From NCBI GenBank assembly GCA_949987705.1, contig CATLJY010000107.1, forward strand, positions 1 to 64,000: DNA of 64,000 nt, read 5' to 3'. The notes under the pieces are model-generated. The model made no database searches and had not been told where the DNA came from. It worked only from the letters and a program-made list of their open reading frames with translations. A program made the position numbers and the translations under genes. The stretch is from Thereva unica. Lineage: Eukaryota > Arthropoda > Insecta > Diptera > Therevidae. Positions 25,101-38,800 of the stretch are shown here, piece after piece (the first letter of the stretch is position 1; the number at the start of each line of letters is the position of its first letter).

Positions 25101-27530
25101 TGTATTTGAAGAATGTAACTTAATTTCGACGAATAAAGTGAATTTAAGTTATTTTGGATGTATTTCATGAATATAACTTAATTTCGACGAATAAAGTGAA
25201 TTTAAGTTATTTTGGATGTATTTGAAGAATGTAACTTAATTTCGACGAATAAAGTGAATTTAAGTTATTTTGGATGTATTTGATGAATATAACTTAATTT
25301 CGACGAATAAAGTGAATTTAAGTTATTTTGGATGTATTTGATGAATATAACTTAATTTCGATGAATAAAGTGAATTTAAGTTATTTTCGATGTATTTGAT
25401 GAATGTAACTTACATTCGACGAATAAAGTGAATTTAAGTTATTTTGGATGTATTTGAAGAATGTAACTTAATTTCGACGAATAAAGTGAATTTAAGTTAT
25501 TTTGGATGTATTTGATGAATATAACTTAATTTCGATGAATAAAGTGAATTTAAGTTATTTTCGATGTATTTGATGAATATAACTTAATTTCGATGAATAA
25601 AGTGAATTTAAGTTATTTTCGATGTATTTGATGAATATAACTTAATTTCGACGAATAAAGTGAATTTAAGTTATTTTCGATGTATTTGATGAATATAACT
25701 TAATTTCGACGAATAAAGTGAATTTAAGTTATTTTGGATGTATTTGAAGAATGTAACTTAATTTCGATGAATAAAGTGAATTTAAGTTATTTTCGATGTA
25801 TTTGATGAATATAACTTAATTTCGACGAATAAAGTGAATATAAGTTATTTTGGATATATTTGATGAATATAACTTAATTTCGACGAATAAAGTGAATTTA
25901 AGTTATTTTGGATGTATTTGATGAATATAACTTAATTTCGACGAATAAAGTGAATTTAAGTTATTTTGGATGTATTTGATGAATGTAACTTAATTTCGAC
26001 GAATAAAGTGAATTTAAGTTATTTTGGATGTATTTGATGAATATAACTTAATTTCGACGAATAAAGTGAATTTAAGTTATTTTGGATGTATTTGATGAAT
26101 ATAACTTAATTTCGACGAATAAAGTGAATTTAAGTTATTTTGGATGTATTTGAAGAATGTAACTTAATTTCGACGAATAAAGTGAATTTAAGTTATTTTG
26201 GATGTATTTGAAGAATGTAACTTAATTTCGACGAATAAAGTGAATTTAAGTTATTTTGGATGTATTTGATGAATATAACTTAATTTCGACGAATAAAGTG
26301 AATTTAAGTTATTTTGGATGTATTTGAAGAATGTAACTTAATTTCGACGAATAAATGAATTTAAGTTATTTTGGATGTATTTGATGAATATAACTTAATT
26401 TCGATGAATAAAGTGAATTTAAGTTATTTTCGATGTATTTGATGAATATAACTTAATTTCGACGAATAAAGTGAATTTAAGTTATTTTGGATGTATTTGA
26501 AGAATGTAACTTAATTTCGACGAATAAAGTGAATTTAAGTTATTTTGGATGTATTTGATGAATATAACTTAATTTCGACGAATAAAGTGAATTTAAGTTA
26601 TTTTGGATGTATTTGATGAATATAACTTAATTTCGACGAATAAAGTGAATTTAAGTTATTTTGGATGTATTTGAAGAATATAACTTAATTTCGACGAATA
26701 AAGTGAATTTAAGTTATTTTGGATGTATTTGAAGAATATAACTTAATTTCGACGAATAAAGTGAATTTAAGTTATTTTGTATGTATTTGTAAATATAACT
26801 TAATTTCGACGAATAAAGTGAATTTAAGTTATTTTGGATGTATTTGATGAATATAACTTAATTTCGACGAATAAAGTGAATTTAAGTTATTTTGGATGTA
26901 TTTGATGAATATAACTTAATTTCGACGAATAAAGTGAATTTAAGTTATTTTGGATGTATTTGATGAATATAACTTAATTTCGACGAATAAAGTGAATTTA
27001 AGTTATTTTGGATGTATTTGATGAATATAACTTAATTTCGACGAATAAAGTGAATTTAAGTTATTTTGGATGTATTTGATGAATATAACTTAATTTCGAC
27101 GAATAAAGTGAATTTAAGTTATTTTGGATGTATTTGAAGAATGTAACTTAATTTCGACGAATAAAGCGAATTTAAGTTATTTTGGATGTATTTGAAGAAT
27201 GTAACTTAATTTCGACGAATAAAGTGAATTTAAGTTATTTTGGATGTATTTGATGAATATAACTTAATTTCGACGAATAAAGTGAATTTAAGTTATTTTC
27301 GATGTATTTGATGAATATAACTTAATTTCGACGAATAAAGTGAATTTAAGTTATTTTGGATGTATTTGATGAATATAACTTAATTTCGACGAATAAAGTG
27401 AATTTAAGTTATTTTGGATGTATTTGAAGAATATAACTTAATTTCGACGAATAAAGTGAATTTAAGTTATTTTGGATGTATTTGATGAATGTAACTTAAT
27501 TTCGATTAATAAAGTGAATTTAAGTTATTG
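19181..27530 (+). repeat. Segmental duplication within the array, copy 2 (lacks MITE-2)
   Basis: Partner of 7761-17208, matched by tags at 19181, 20243, 21211, 22990, 23514, 25094, 25852, 26352, 26779 and 27530. It keeps the pre-insertion site of MITE-2 at 20276-20279, so the duplication preceded that insertion, or the insertion hit only one copy. Confidence 0.8.
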
Positions 27531-30500
27531 TGGATGTATTTGAAGAATGTAACTTAATTTCGATGAATAAAGTGAATTTAAGTTATTTTCGATGTATTTG
27601 ATGAATATAACTTAATTTCGACGAATAAAGTGAATTTAAGTTATTTTGGATCTATTTGATGAATATAACTTAATTGCGACGAATAAAGTGAATTTCAGTT
27701 ATTTTGGATGTATTTGATGAATATAACTTAATTTCGATGAATAAAGTGAATTTAAGTTATTTTCGATGTATTTGATGAATATAACTTAATTTCGACGAAT
27801 AAAGTGAATTTAAGTTATTTTGGATGTATTTGATGAATATAACTTAATTTCGATGAATAAAGTGAATATAAGTTATTTTCGATGTATTTGATGAATATAA
27901 CTTAATTTCGACGAATAAAGTGAATTTAAGTTATTTTGGATGTATTTGATGAATATAACTTAATTTCGATGAATAAAGTGAATTTAAGTTATTTTCGATG
28001 TATTTGATGAATGTAACTTAATTTCGACGAATAAAGTGAATTTAAGTTATTTTAGATGTATTTGAAGAATGTAACTTAATTTCGACGAATAAAGTGAATT
28101 TAAGTTATTTTGGATGTATTTCATGAATATAACTTAATTTCGACGAATAAAGTGAATTTAAGTTATTTTGGATGTATTTGAAGAATGTAACTTAATTTCG
28201 ACGAATAAAGTGAATTTAAGTTATTTTGGATGTATTTGATGAATATAACTTAATTTCGACGAATAAAGTGAATTTAAGTTATTTTGGATGTATTTGATGA
28301 ATATAACTTAATTTCGATGAATAAAGTGAATTTAAGTTATTTTCGATGTATTTGATGAATGTAACTTACATTCGACGAATAAAGTGAATTTAAGTTATTT
28401 TGGATGTATTTGAAGAATGTAACTTAATTTCGACGAATAAAGTGAATTTAAGTTATTTTGGATGTATTTGATGAATATAACTTAATTTCGATGAATAAAG
28501 TGAATTTAAGTTATTTTCGATGTATTTGATGAATATAACTTAATTTCGATGAATAAAGTGAATTTAAGTTATTTTCGATGTGTTTGATGAATATAACTTA
28601 ATTTCGACGAATAAAGTGAATTTAAGTTATTTTCGATGTATTTGATGAATATAACTTAATTTCGACGAATAAAGTGAATTTAAGTTATTTTGGATGTATT
28701 TGAAGAATGTAACTTAATTTCGATGAATAAAGTGAATTTAAGTTATTTTGGATGTATTTGAAGAATGTAACTTAATTTCGACGAATAAAGTGAATTTAAG
28801 TTATTTTGGATGTATTTGATGAATATAACTTAATTTCGATGAATAAAGTGAATTTAAGTTATTTTCGATGTATTTGATGAATATAACTTAATTTCGACGA
28901 ATAAAGTGAATTTAAGTTATTTTGGATATATTTGATGAATATAACTTAATTTCGACGAATAAAGTGAATTTAAGTTATTTTGGATGTATTTGATGAATAT
29001 AACTTAATTTCGACGAATAAAGTGAATTTAAGTTATTTTGGATGTATTTGATGAATGTAACTTAATTTCGACGAATAAAGTGAATTTAAGTTATTTTGGA
29101 TGTATTTGATGAATATAACTTAATTTCGACGAATAAAGTGAATTTAAGTTATTTTGGATGTATTTGATGAATATAACTTAATTTCGACGAATAAAGTGAA
29201 TTTAAGTTATTTTGGATGTATTTGAAGAATGTAACTTAATTTCGACGAATAAAGTGAATTTAAGTTATTTTGGATGTATTTGAAGAATGTAACTTAATTT
29301 CGACGAATAAAGTGAATTTAAGTTATTTTGGATGTATTTGATGAATATAACTTAATTTCGACGAATAAAGTGAATTTAAGTTATTTTGGATGTATTTGAA
29401 GAATGTAACTTAATTTCGACGAATAAATGAATTTAAGTTATTTTGGATGTATTTGATGAATATAACTTAATTTCGATGAATAAAGTGAATTTAAGTTATT
29501 TTCGATGTATTTGATGAATATAACTTAATTTCGACGAATAAAGTGAATTTAAGTTATTTTGGATGTATTTGAAGAATGTAACTTAATTTCGACGAATAAA
29601 GTGAATTTAAGTTATTTTGGATGTATTTGATGAATATAACTTAATTTCGACGAATAAAGTGAATTTAAGTTATTTTGGATGTATTTGATGAATATAACTT
29701 AATTTCGACGAATAAAGTGAATTTAAGTTATTTTGGATGTATTTGAAGAATATAACTTAATTTCGACGAATAAAGTGAATTTAAGTTATTTTGGATGTAT
29801 TTGAAGAATATAACTTAATTTCGACGAATAAAGTGAATTTAGGTTATTTTGTATGTATTTGTAAATATAACTTAATTTCAACGAATAAAGTGAATTTAAG
29901 TTATTTTGGATGTATTTGATGAATATAACTTAATTTCGACGAATAAAGTGAATTTAAGTTATTTTGGATGTATTTGATGAATATAACTTAATTTCGACGA
30001 ATAAAGTGAATTTAAGTTATTTTGGATGTATTTGATGAATATAACTTAATTTCGACGAATAAAGTGAATTTAAGTTATTTTGGATGTATTTGATGAATAT
30101 AACTTAATTTCGACGAATAAAGTGAATTTAAGTTATTTTGGATGTATTTGATGAATATAACTTAATTTCGACGAATAAAGTGAATTTAAGTTATTTTGGA
30201 TGTATTTGAAGAATGTAACTTAATTTCGATGAATAAAGTGAATTTAAGTTATTTTGGATGTATTTGATGAATATAACTTAATTTCGACGAATAAAGTGAA
30301 TTTAAGTTATTTTGGATGTATTTGAAGAATGTAACTTAATTTCTACGAATAAAGTGAATTTAAGTTATTTTGGATGTATTTGAAGAATGTAACTTAATTT
30401 CGACGAATAAAGTGAATTTAAGTTATTTTGGATGTATTTGATGAATATAACTTAATTTCGACGAATAAAGTTAATTTAAGTTATTTTCGATGTATTTGAT

Positions 30501-33500
30501 GAATATAACTTAATTTCGACGAATAAAGTGAATTTAAGTTATTTTGGATGTATTTGATGAATATAACTTAATTTCGACGAATAAAGTGAATTTAAGTTAT
30601 TTTGGATGTATTTGAAGAATATAACTTAATTTCGACGAATAAAGTGAATTTAAGTTATTTTGGATGTATTTGATGAATGTAACTTAATTTCGATGAATAA
30701 AGTGAATTTAAGTTATTGTGGATGTATTTGAAGAATGTAACTTAATTTCGATGAATAAAGTGAATTTAAGTTATTTTCGATGTATTTGATGAATATAACT
30801 TAATTTCGACGAATAAAGTGAATTTAAGTTATTTTGGATCTATTTGATGAATATAACTTAATTTCGACGAATAAAGTGAATATAAGTTATTTTGGATATA
30901 TTTGATGAATATAACTTAATTTCGACGAATAAAGTGAATTTAAGTTATTTTGGATGTATTTGATGAATATAACTTAATTTCGACGAATAAAGTGAATTTA
31001 AGTTATTTTGGATGTATTTGATGAATGTAACTTAATTTCGACGAATAAAGTGAATTTAAGTTATTTTGGATGTATTTGATGAATATAACTTAATTTCGAC
31101 GAATAAAGTGAATTTAAGTTATTTTGGATGTATTTGATGAATATAACTTAATTTCGACGAATAAAGTGAATTTAAGTTATTTTGGATGTATTTGAAGAAT
31201 GTAACTTAATTTCGACGAATAAAGTGAATTTAAGTTATTTTGGATGTATTTGAAGAATGTAACTTAATTTCGACGAATAAAGTGAATTTAAGTTATTTTG
31301 GATGTATTTGATGAATATAACTTAATTTCGACGAATAAAGTGAATTTAAGTTATTTTGGATGTATTTGAAGAATGTAACTTAATTTCGACGAATAAATGA
31401 ATTTAAGTTATTTTGGATGTATTTGATGAATATAACTTAATTTCGATGAATAAAGTGAATTTAAGTTATTTTCGATGTATTTGATGAATATAACTTAATT
31501 TCGACGAATAAAGTGAATTTAAGTTATTTTGGATGTATTTGAAGAATGTAACTTAATTTCGACGAATAAAGTGAATTTAAGTTATTTTGGATGTATTTGA
31601 TGAATATAACTTAATTTCGACGAATAAAGTGAATTTAAGTTATTTTGGATGTATTTGATGAATATAACTTAATTTCGACGAATAAAGTGAATTTAAGTTA
31701 TTTTGGATGTATTTGAAGAATATAACTTAATTTCGACGAATAAAGTGAATTTAAGTTATTTTGGATGTATTTGAAGAATATAACTTAATTTCGACGAATA
31801 AAGTGAATTTAAGTTATTTTGTATGTATTTGTAAATATAACTTAATTTCGACGAATAAAGTGAATTTAAGTTATTTTGGATGTATTTGATGAATATAACT
31901 TAATTTCGACGAATAAAGTGAATTTAAGTTATTTTGGATGTATTTGATGAATATAACTTAATTTCGACGAATAAAGTGAATTTAAGTTATTTTGGATGTA
32001 TTTGATGAATATAACTTAATTTCGACGAATAAAGTGAATTTAAGTTATTTTGGATGTATTTGATGAATATAACTTAATTTCGACGAATAAAGTGAATTTA
32101 AGTTATTTTGGATGTATTTGATGAATATAACTTAATTTCGACGAATAAAGTGAATTTAAGTTATTTTGGATGTATTTGAAGAATGTAACTTAATTTCGAC
32201 GAATAAAGCGAATTTAAGTTATTTTGGATGTATTTGAAGAATGTAACTTAATTTCGACGAATAAAGTGAATTTAAGTTATTTTGGATGTATTTGATGAAT
32301 ATAACTTAATTTCGACGAATAAAGTGAATTTAAGTTATTTTCGATGTATTTGATGAATATAACTTAATTTCGACGAATAAAGTGAATTTAAGTTATTTTG
32401 GATGTATTTGATGAATATAACTTAATTTCGACGAATAAAGTGAATTTAAGTTATTTTGGATGTATTTGAAGAATATAACTTAATTTCGACGAATAAAGTG
32501 AATTTAAGTTATTTTGGATGTATTTGATGAATGTAACTTAATTTCGATTAATAAAGTGAATTTAAGTTATTGTGGATGTATTTGAAGAATGTAACTTAAT
32601 TTCGATGAATAAAGTGAATTTAAGTTATTTTCGATGTATTTGATGAATATAACTTAATTTCGACGAATAAAGTGAATTTAAGTTATTTTGGATCTATTTG
32701 ATGAATATAACTTAATTGCGACGAATAAAGTGAATTTCAGTTATTTTGGATGTATTTGATGAATATAACTTAATTTCGATGAATAAAGTGAATTTAAGTT
32801 ATTTTCGATGTATTTGATGAATATAACTTAATTTCGACGAATAAAGTGAATTTAAGTTATTTTGGATGTATTTGATGAATATAACTTAATTTCGATGAAT
32901 AAAGTGAATATAAGTTATTTTCGATGTATTTGATGAATATAACTTAATTTCGACGAATAAAGTGAATTTAAGTTATTTTGGATGTATTTGATGAATATAA
33001 CTTAATTTCGATGAATAAAGTGAATTTAAGTTATTTTCGATGTATTTGATGAATGTAACTTAATTTCGACGAATAAAGTGAATTTAAGTTATTTTAGATG
33101 TATTTGAAGAATGTAACTTAATTTCGACGAATAAAGTGAATTTAAGTTATTTTGGATGTATTTCATGAATATAACTTAATTTCGACGAATAAAGTGAATT
33201 TAAGTTATTTTGGATGTATTTGAAGAATGTAACTTAATTTCGACGAATAAAGTGAATTTAAGTTATTTTGGATGTATTTGATGAATATAACTTAATTTCG
33301 ACGAATAAAGTGAATTTAAGTTATTTTGGATGTATTTGATGAATATAACTTAATTTCGATGAATAAAGTGAATTTAAGTTATTTTCGATGTATTTGATGA
33401 ATGTAACTTACATTCGACGAATAAAGTGAATTTAAGTTATTTTGGATGTATTTGAAGAATGTAACTTAATTTCGACGAATAAAGTGAATTTAAGTTATTT

Positions 33501-35884
33501 TGGATGTATTTGATGAATATAACTTAATTTCGATGAATAAAGTGAATTTAAGTTATTTTCGATGTATTTGATGAATATAACTTAATTTCGATGAATAAAG
33601 TGAATTTAAGTTATTTTCGATGTGTTTGATGAATATAACTTAATTTCGACGAATAAAGTGAATTTAAGTTATTTTCGATGTATTTGATGAATATAACTTA
33701 ATTTCGACGAATAAAGTGAATTTAAGTTATTTTGGATGTATTTGAAGAATGTAACTTAATTTCGATGAATAAAGTGAATTTAAGTTATTTTGGATGTATT
33801 TGAAGAATGTAACTTAATTTCGACGAATAAAGTGAATTTAAGTTATTTTGGATGTATTTGATGAATATAACTTAATTTCGATGAATAAAGTGAATTTAAG
33901 TTATTTTCGATGTATTTGATGAATATAACTTAATTTCGACGAATAAAGTGAATTTAAGTTATTTTGGATATATTTGATGAATATAACTTAATTTCGACGA
34001 ATAAAGTGAATTTAAGTTATTTTGGATGTATTTGATGAATATAACTTAATTTCGACGAATAAAGTGAATTTAAGTTATTTTGGATGTATTTGATGAATGT
34101 AACTTAATTTCGACGAATAAAGTGAATTTAAGTTATTTTGGATGTATTTGATGAATATAACTTAATTTCGACGAATAAAGTGAATTTAAGTTATTTTGGA
34201 TGTATTTGATGAATATAACTTAATTTCGACGAATAAAGTGAATTTAAGTTATTTTGGATGTATTTGAAGAATGTAACTTAATTTCGACGAATAAAGTGAA
34301 TTTAAGTTATTTTGGATGTATTTGAAGAATGTAACTTAATTTCGACGAATAAAGTGAATTTAAGTTATTTTGGATGTATTTGATGAATATAACTTAATTT
34401 CGACGAATAAAGTGAATTTAAGTTATTTTGGATGTATTTGAAGAATGTAACTTAATTTCGACGAATAAATGAATTTAAGTTATTTTGGATGTATTTGATG
34501 AATATAACTTAATTTCGATGAATAAAGTGAATTTAAGTTATTTTCGATGTATTTGATGAATATAACTTAATTTCGACGAATAAAGTGAATTTAAGTTATT
34601 TTGGATGTATTTGAAGAATGTAACTTAATTTCGACGAATAAAGTGAATTTAGTTATTTTGGATGTATTTGATGAATATAACTTAATTTCGACGAATAAAG
34701 TGAATTTAAGTTATTTTGGATGTATTTGATGAATATAACTTAATTTCGACGAATAAAGTGAATTTAAGTTATTTTGGATGTATTTGAAGAATATAACTTA
34801 ATTTCGACGAATAAAGTGAATTTAAGTTTATTTTGGATGTATTTGAAGAATATAACTTAATTTCGACGAATAAAGTGAATTTAGGTTATTTTGTATGTAT
34901 TTGTAAATATAACTTAATTTCAACGAATAAAGTGAATTTAAGTTATTTTGGATGTATTTGATGAATATAACTTAATTTCGACGAATAAAGTGAATTTAAG
35001 TTATTTTGGATGTATTTGATGAATATAACTTAATTTCGACGAATAAAGTGAATTTAAGTTATTTTGGATGTATTTGATGAATATAACTTAATTTCGACGA
35101 ATAAAGTGAATTTAAGTTATTTTGGATGTATTTGATGAATATAACTTAATTTCGACGAATAAAGTGAATTTAAGTTATTTTGGATGTATTTGATGAATAT
35201 AACTTAATTTCGACGAATAAAGTGAATTTAAGTTATTTTGGATGTATTTGAAGAATGTAACTTAATTTCGATGAATAAAGTGAATTTAAGTTATTTTGGA
35301 TGTATTTGATGAATATAACTTAATTTCGACGAATAAAGTGAATTTAAGTTATTTTGGATGTATTTGAAGAATGTAACTTAATTTCTACGAATAAAGTGAA
35401 TTTAAGTTATTTTGGATGTATTTGAAGAATGTAACTTAATTTCGACGAATAAAGTGAATTTAAGTTATTTTGGATGTATTTGATGAATATAACTTAATTT
35501 CGACGAATAAAGTTAATTTAAGTTATTTTCGATGTATTTGATGAATATAACTTAATTTCGACGAATAAAGTGAATTTAAGTTATTTTGGATGTATTTGAT
35601 GAATATAACTTAATTTCGACGAATAAAGTGAATTTAAGTTATTTTGGATGTATTTGAAGAATATAACTTAATTTCGACGAATAAAGTGAATTTAAGTTAT
35701 TTTGGATGTATTTGATGAATGTAACTTAATTTCGATGAATAAAGTGAATTTAAGTTATTGTGGATGTATTTGAAGAATGTAACTTAATTTCGATGAATAA
35801 AGTGAATTTAAGTTATTTTCGATGTATTTGATGAATATAACTTAATTTCGACGAATAAAGTGAATTTAAGTTATTTTGGATCTA
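25801..35884 (+). repeat. Recent 5042-bp tandem duplication (87 monomers, two units)
   Basis: Unit 1 is about 25801-30842 and unit 2 about 30843-35884. Every tag I checked is displaced by exactly 5042 bp: GTGAATATAAG at 25834/30876, TAAATGAA at 26352/31394 and 29424/34466, GTATGTATTTGT at 26779/31821, AAAGCGAA at 27167/32209, GATTAATAAAG at 27501/32543, CGATGTGTTTG near 28581/33623. The only differences I noticed are two single-base indels in unit 2, a lost A near 34652 and an extra T near 34829. The joint near 30842-30876 fuses a GGATCTA-type monomer to one normally found elsewhere, as expected of unequal exchange. Confidence 0.88.
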
Positions 35885-38800
35885 TTTGATGAATATAACT
35901 TAATTTCGACGAATAAAGTGAATTTAAGTTATTTTGGATGTATTTGATGAATATAACTTAATTTCGATGAATAAAGTGAATTTAAGTTATTTTCGATGTA
36001 TTTGATGAATATAACTTAATTTCGACGAATAAAGTGAATTTAAGTTATTTTGGATGTATTTGAAGAATATAACTTAAATTCGATGAATAAAGTGAATTTA
36101 AGTTATTTTCGATGTATTTGATGAATATAACTTAATTTCGACGAATCAAGTGAATTTAAGTTATTTTGGATGTATTTGATGAATATAACTTAATTTCGAT
36201 GAATAAAGTGAATTTAAGTTATTTTCGATGTATTTGATAAATGTAACTTAATTTCGACGAATAAAGTGAATTTAAGTTATTTTGGATGTATTTGAAGAAT
36301 GTAACTTAATTTCGACGAATAAAGTGAATTTAAGTTATTTTGGATGTATTTGATGAATATAACTTAATTTCGATGAATAAAGTGAATTTAAGTTATTTTC
36401 GATGTATTTGATGAATGTAACTTACATTCGACGAATAAAGTGAATTTAAGTTATTTTGGATGTATTTGAAGAATGTAACTTAATTTCGACGAATAAAGTG
36501 AATTTAAGTTATTTTGGATGTATTTGATGAATATAACTTAATTTCGATGAATAAAGTGAATTTAAGTTATTTTCGATGTATTTGATGAATATAACTTAAT
36601 TTCGATGAATAAAGTGAATTTAAGTTATTTTCGATGTATTTGATGAATATAACTTAATTTCGACGAATAAAGTGAATTTAAGTTATTTTGGATGTATTTG
36701 ATGAATATAACTTAATTTCGACGAATAAAGTGAATTTAAGTTATTTTGGATGTATTTGAAGAATGTAACTTAATTTCGATGAATAAAGTGAATTTAAGTT
36801 ATTTTGGATGTATTTGAAGAATGTAACTTAATTTCGACGAATAAAGTGAATTTAAGTTATTTTGGATGTATTTGATGAATATAACTTAATTTCGATGAAT
36901 AAAGTGAATTTAAGTTATTTTCGATGTATTTGATGAATATAACTTAATTTCGACGAATAAAGTGAATTTAAGTTATTTTGGATATATTTGATGAATATAA
37001 CTTAATTTCGACGAATAAAGTGAATTTAAGTTATTTTGGATGTATTTGATGAATATAACTTAATTTCGACGAATAAAGTGAATTTAAGTTATTTTGGATG
37101 TATTTGATGAATGTAACTTAATTTCGACGAATAAAGTGAATTTAAGTTATTTTGGATGTATTTGATGAATATAACTTAATTTCGACGAATAAAGTGAATT
37201 TAAGTTATTTTGGATGTATTTGATGAATATAACTTAATTTCGACGAATAAAGTGAATTTAAGTTATTTTGGATGTATTTGAAGAATGTAACTTAATTTCG
37301 ACGAATAAAGTGAATTTAAGTTATTTTGGATGTATTTGAAGAATGTAACTTAATTTCGACGAATAAAGTGAATTTAAGTTATTTTGGATGTATTTGATGA
37401 ATATAACTTAATTTCGACGAATAAAGTGAATTTAAGTTATTTTGGATGTATTTGAAGAATGTAACTTAATTTCGACGAATAAATGAATTTAAGTTATTTT
37501 GGATGTATTTGATGAATATAACTTAATTTCGATGAATAAAGTGAATTTAAGTTATTTTCGATGTATTTGATGAATATAACTTAATTTCGACGAATAAAGT
37601 GAATTTAAGTTATTTTGGATGTATTTGAAGAATGTAACTTAATTTCGACGAATAAAGTGAATTTAAGTTATTTTGGATGTATTTGATGAATATAACTTAA
37701 TTTCGACGAATAAAGTGAATTTAAGTTATTTTGGATGTATTTGATGAATATAACTTAATTTCGACGAATAAAGTGAATTTAAGTTATTTTGGATGTATTT
37801 GAAGAATATAACTTAATTTCGACGAATAAAGTGAATTTAAGTTATTTTGGATGTATTTGAAGAATATAACTTAATTTCGACGAATAAAGTGAATTTAGGT
37901 TATTTTGTATGTATTTGTAAATATAACTTAATTTCAACGAATAAAGTGAATTTAAGTTATTTTGGATGTATTTGATGAATATAACTTAATTTCGACGAAT
38001 AAAGTGAATTTAAGTTATTTTGGATGTATTTGATGAATATAACTTAATTTCGACGAATAAAGTGAATTTAAGTTATTTTGGATGTATTTGATGAATATAA
38101 CTTAATTTCGACGAATAAAGTGAATTTAAGTTATTTTGGATGTATTTGATGAATATAACTTAATTTCGACGAATAAAGTGAATTTAAGTTATTTTGGATG
38201 TATTTGATGAATATAACTTAATTTCGACGAATAAAGTGAATTTAAGTTATTTTGGATGTATTTGAAGAATGTAACTTAATTTCGATGAATAAAGTGAATT
38301 TAAGTTATTTTGGATGTATTTGATGAATGTAACTTAATTTCGATGAATAAAGTGAATTTAAGTTATTTTGGATGTATTTGAAGAATGTAACTTAATTTCG
38401 ACGAATAAAGTGAATTTAAGTTATTTTGGATGTATTTGATGAATATAACTTAATTTCGACGAATAAAGTGAATTTAAGTTATTTTGGATGTATTTGAAGA
38501 ATATAACTTAATTTCGACGAATAAAGTGAATTTAAGTTATTTTGGATGTATTTGATGAATGTAACTTAATTTCGATGAATAAAGTGAATTTAAGTTATTG
38601 TGGATGTATTTGAAGAATGTAACTTAATTTCGATGAATAAAGTGAATTTAAGTTATTTTCGATGTATTTGATGAATATAACTTAATTTCGACGAATAAAG
38701 TGAATTTAAGTTATTTTGGATCTATTTGATGAATATAACTTAATTTCGACGAATAAAGTGAATTTCAGTTATTTTGGATGTATTTGATGAATATAACTTA

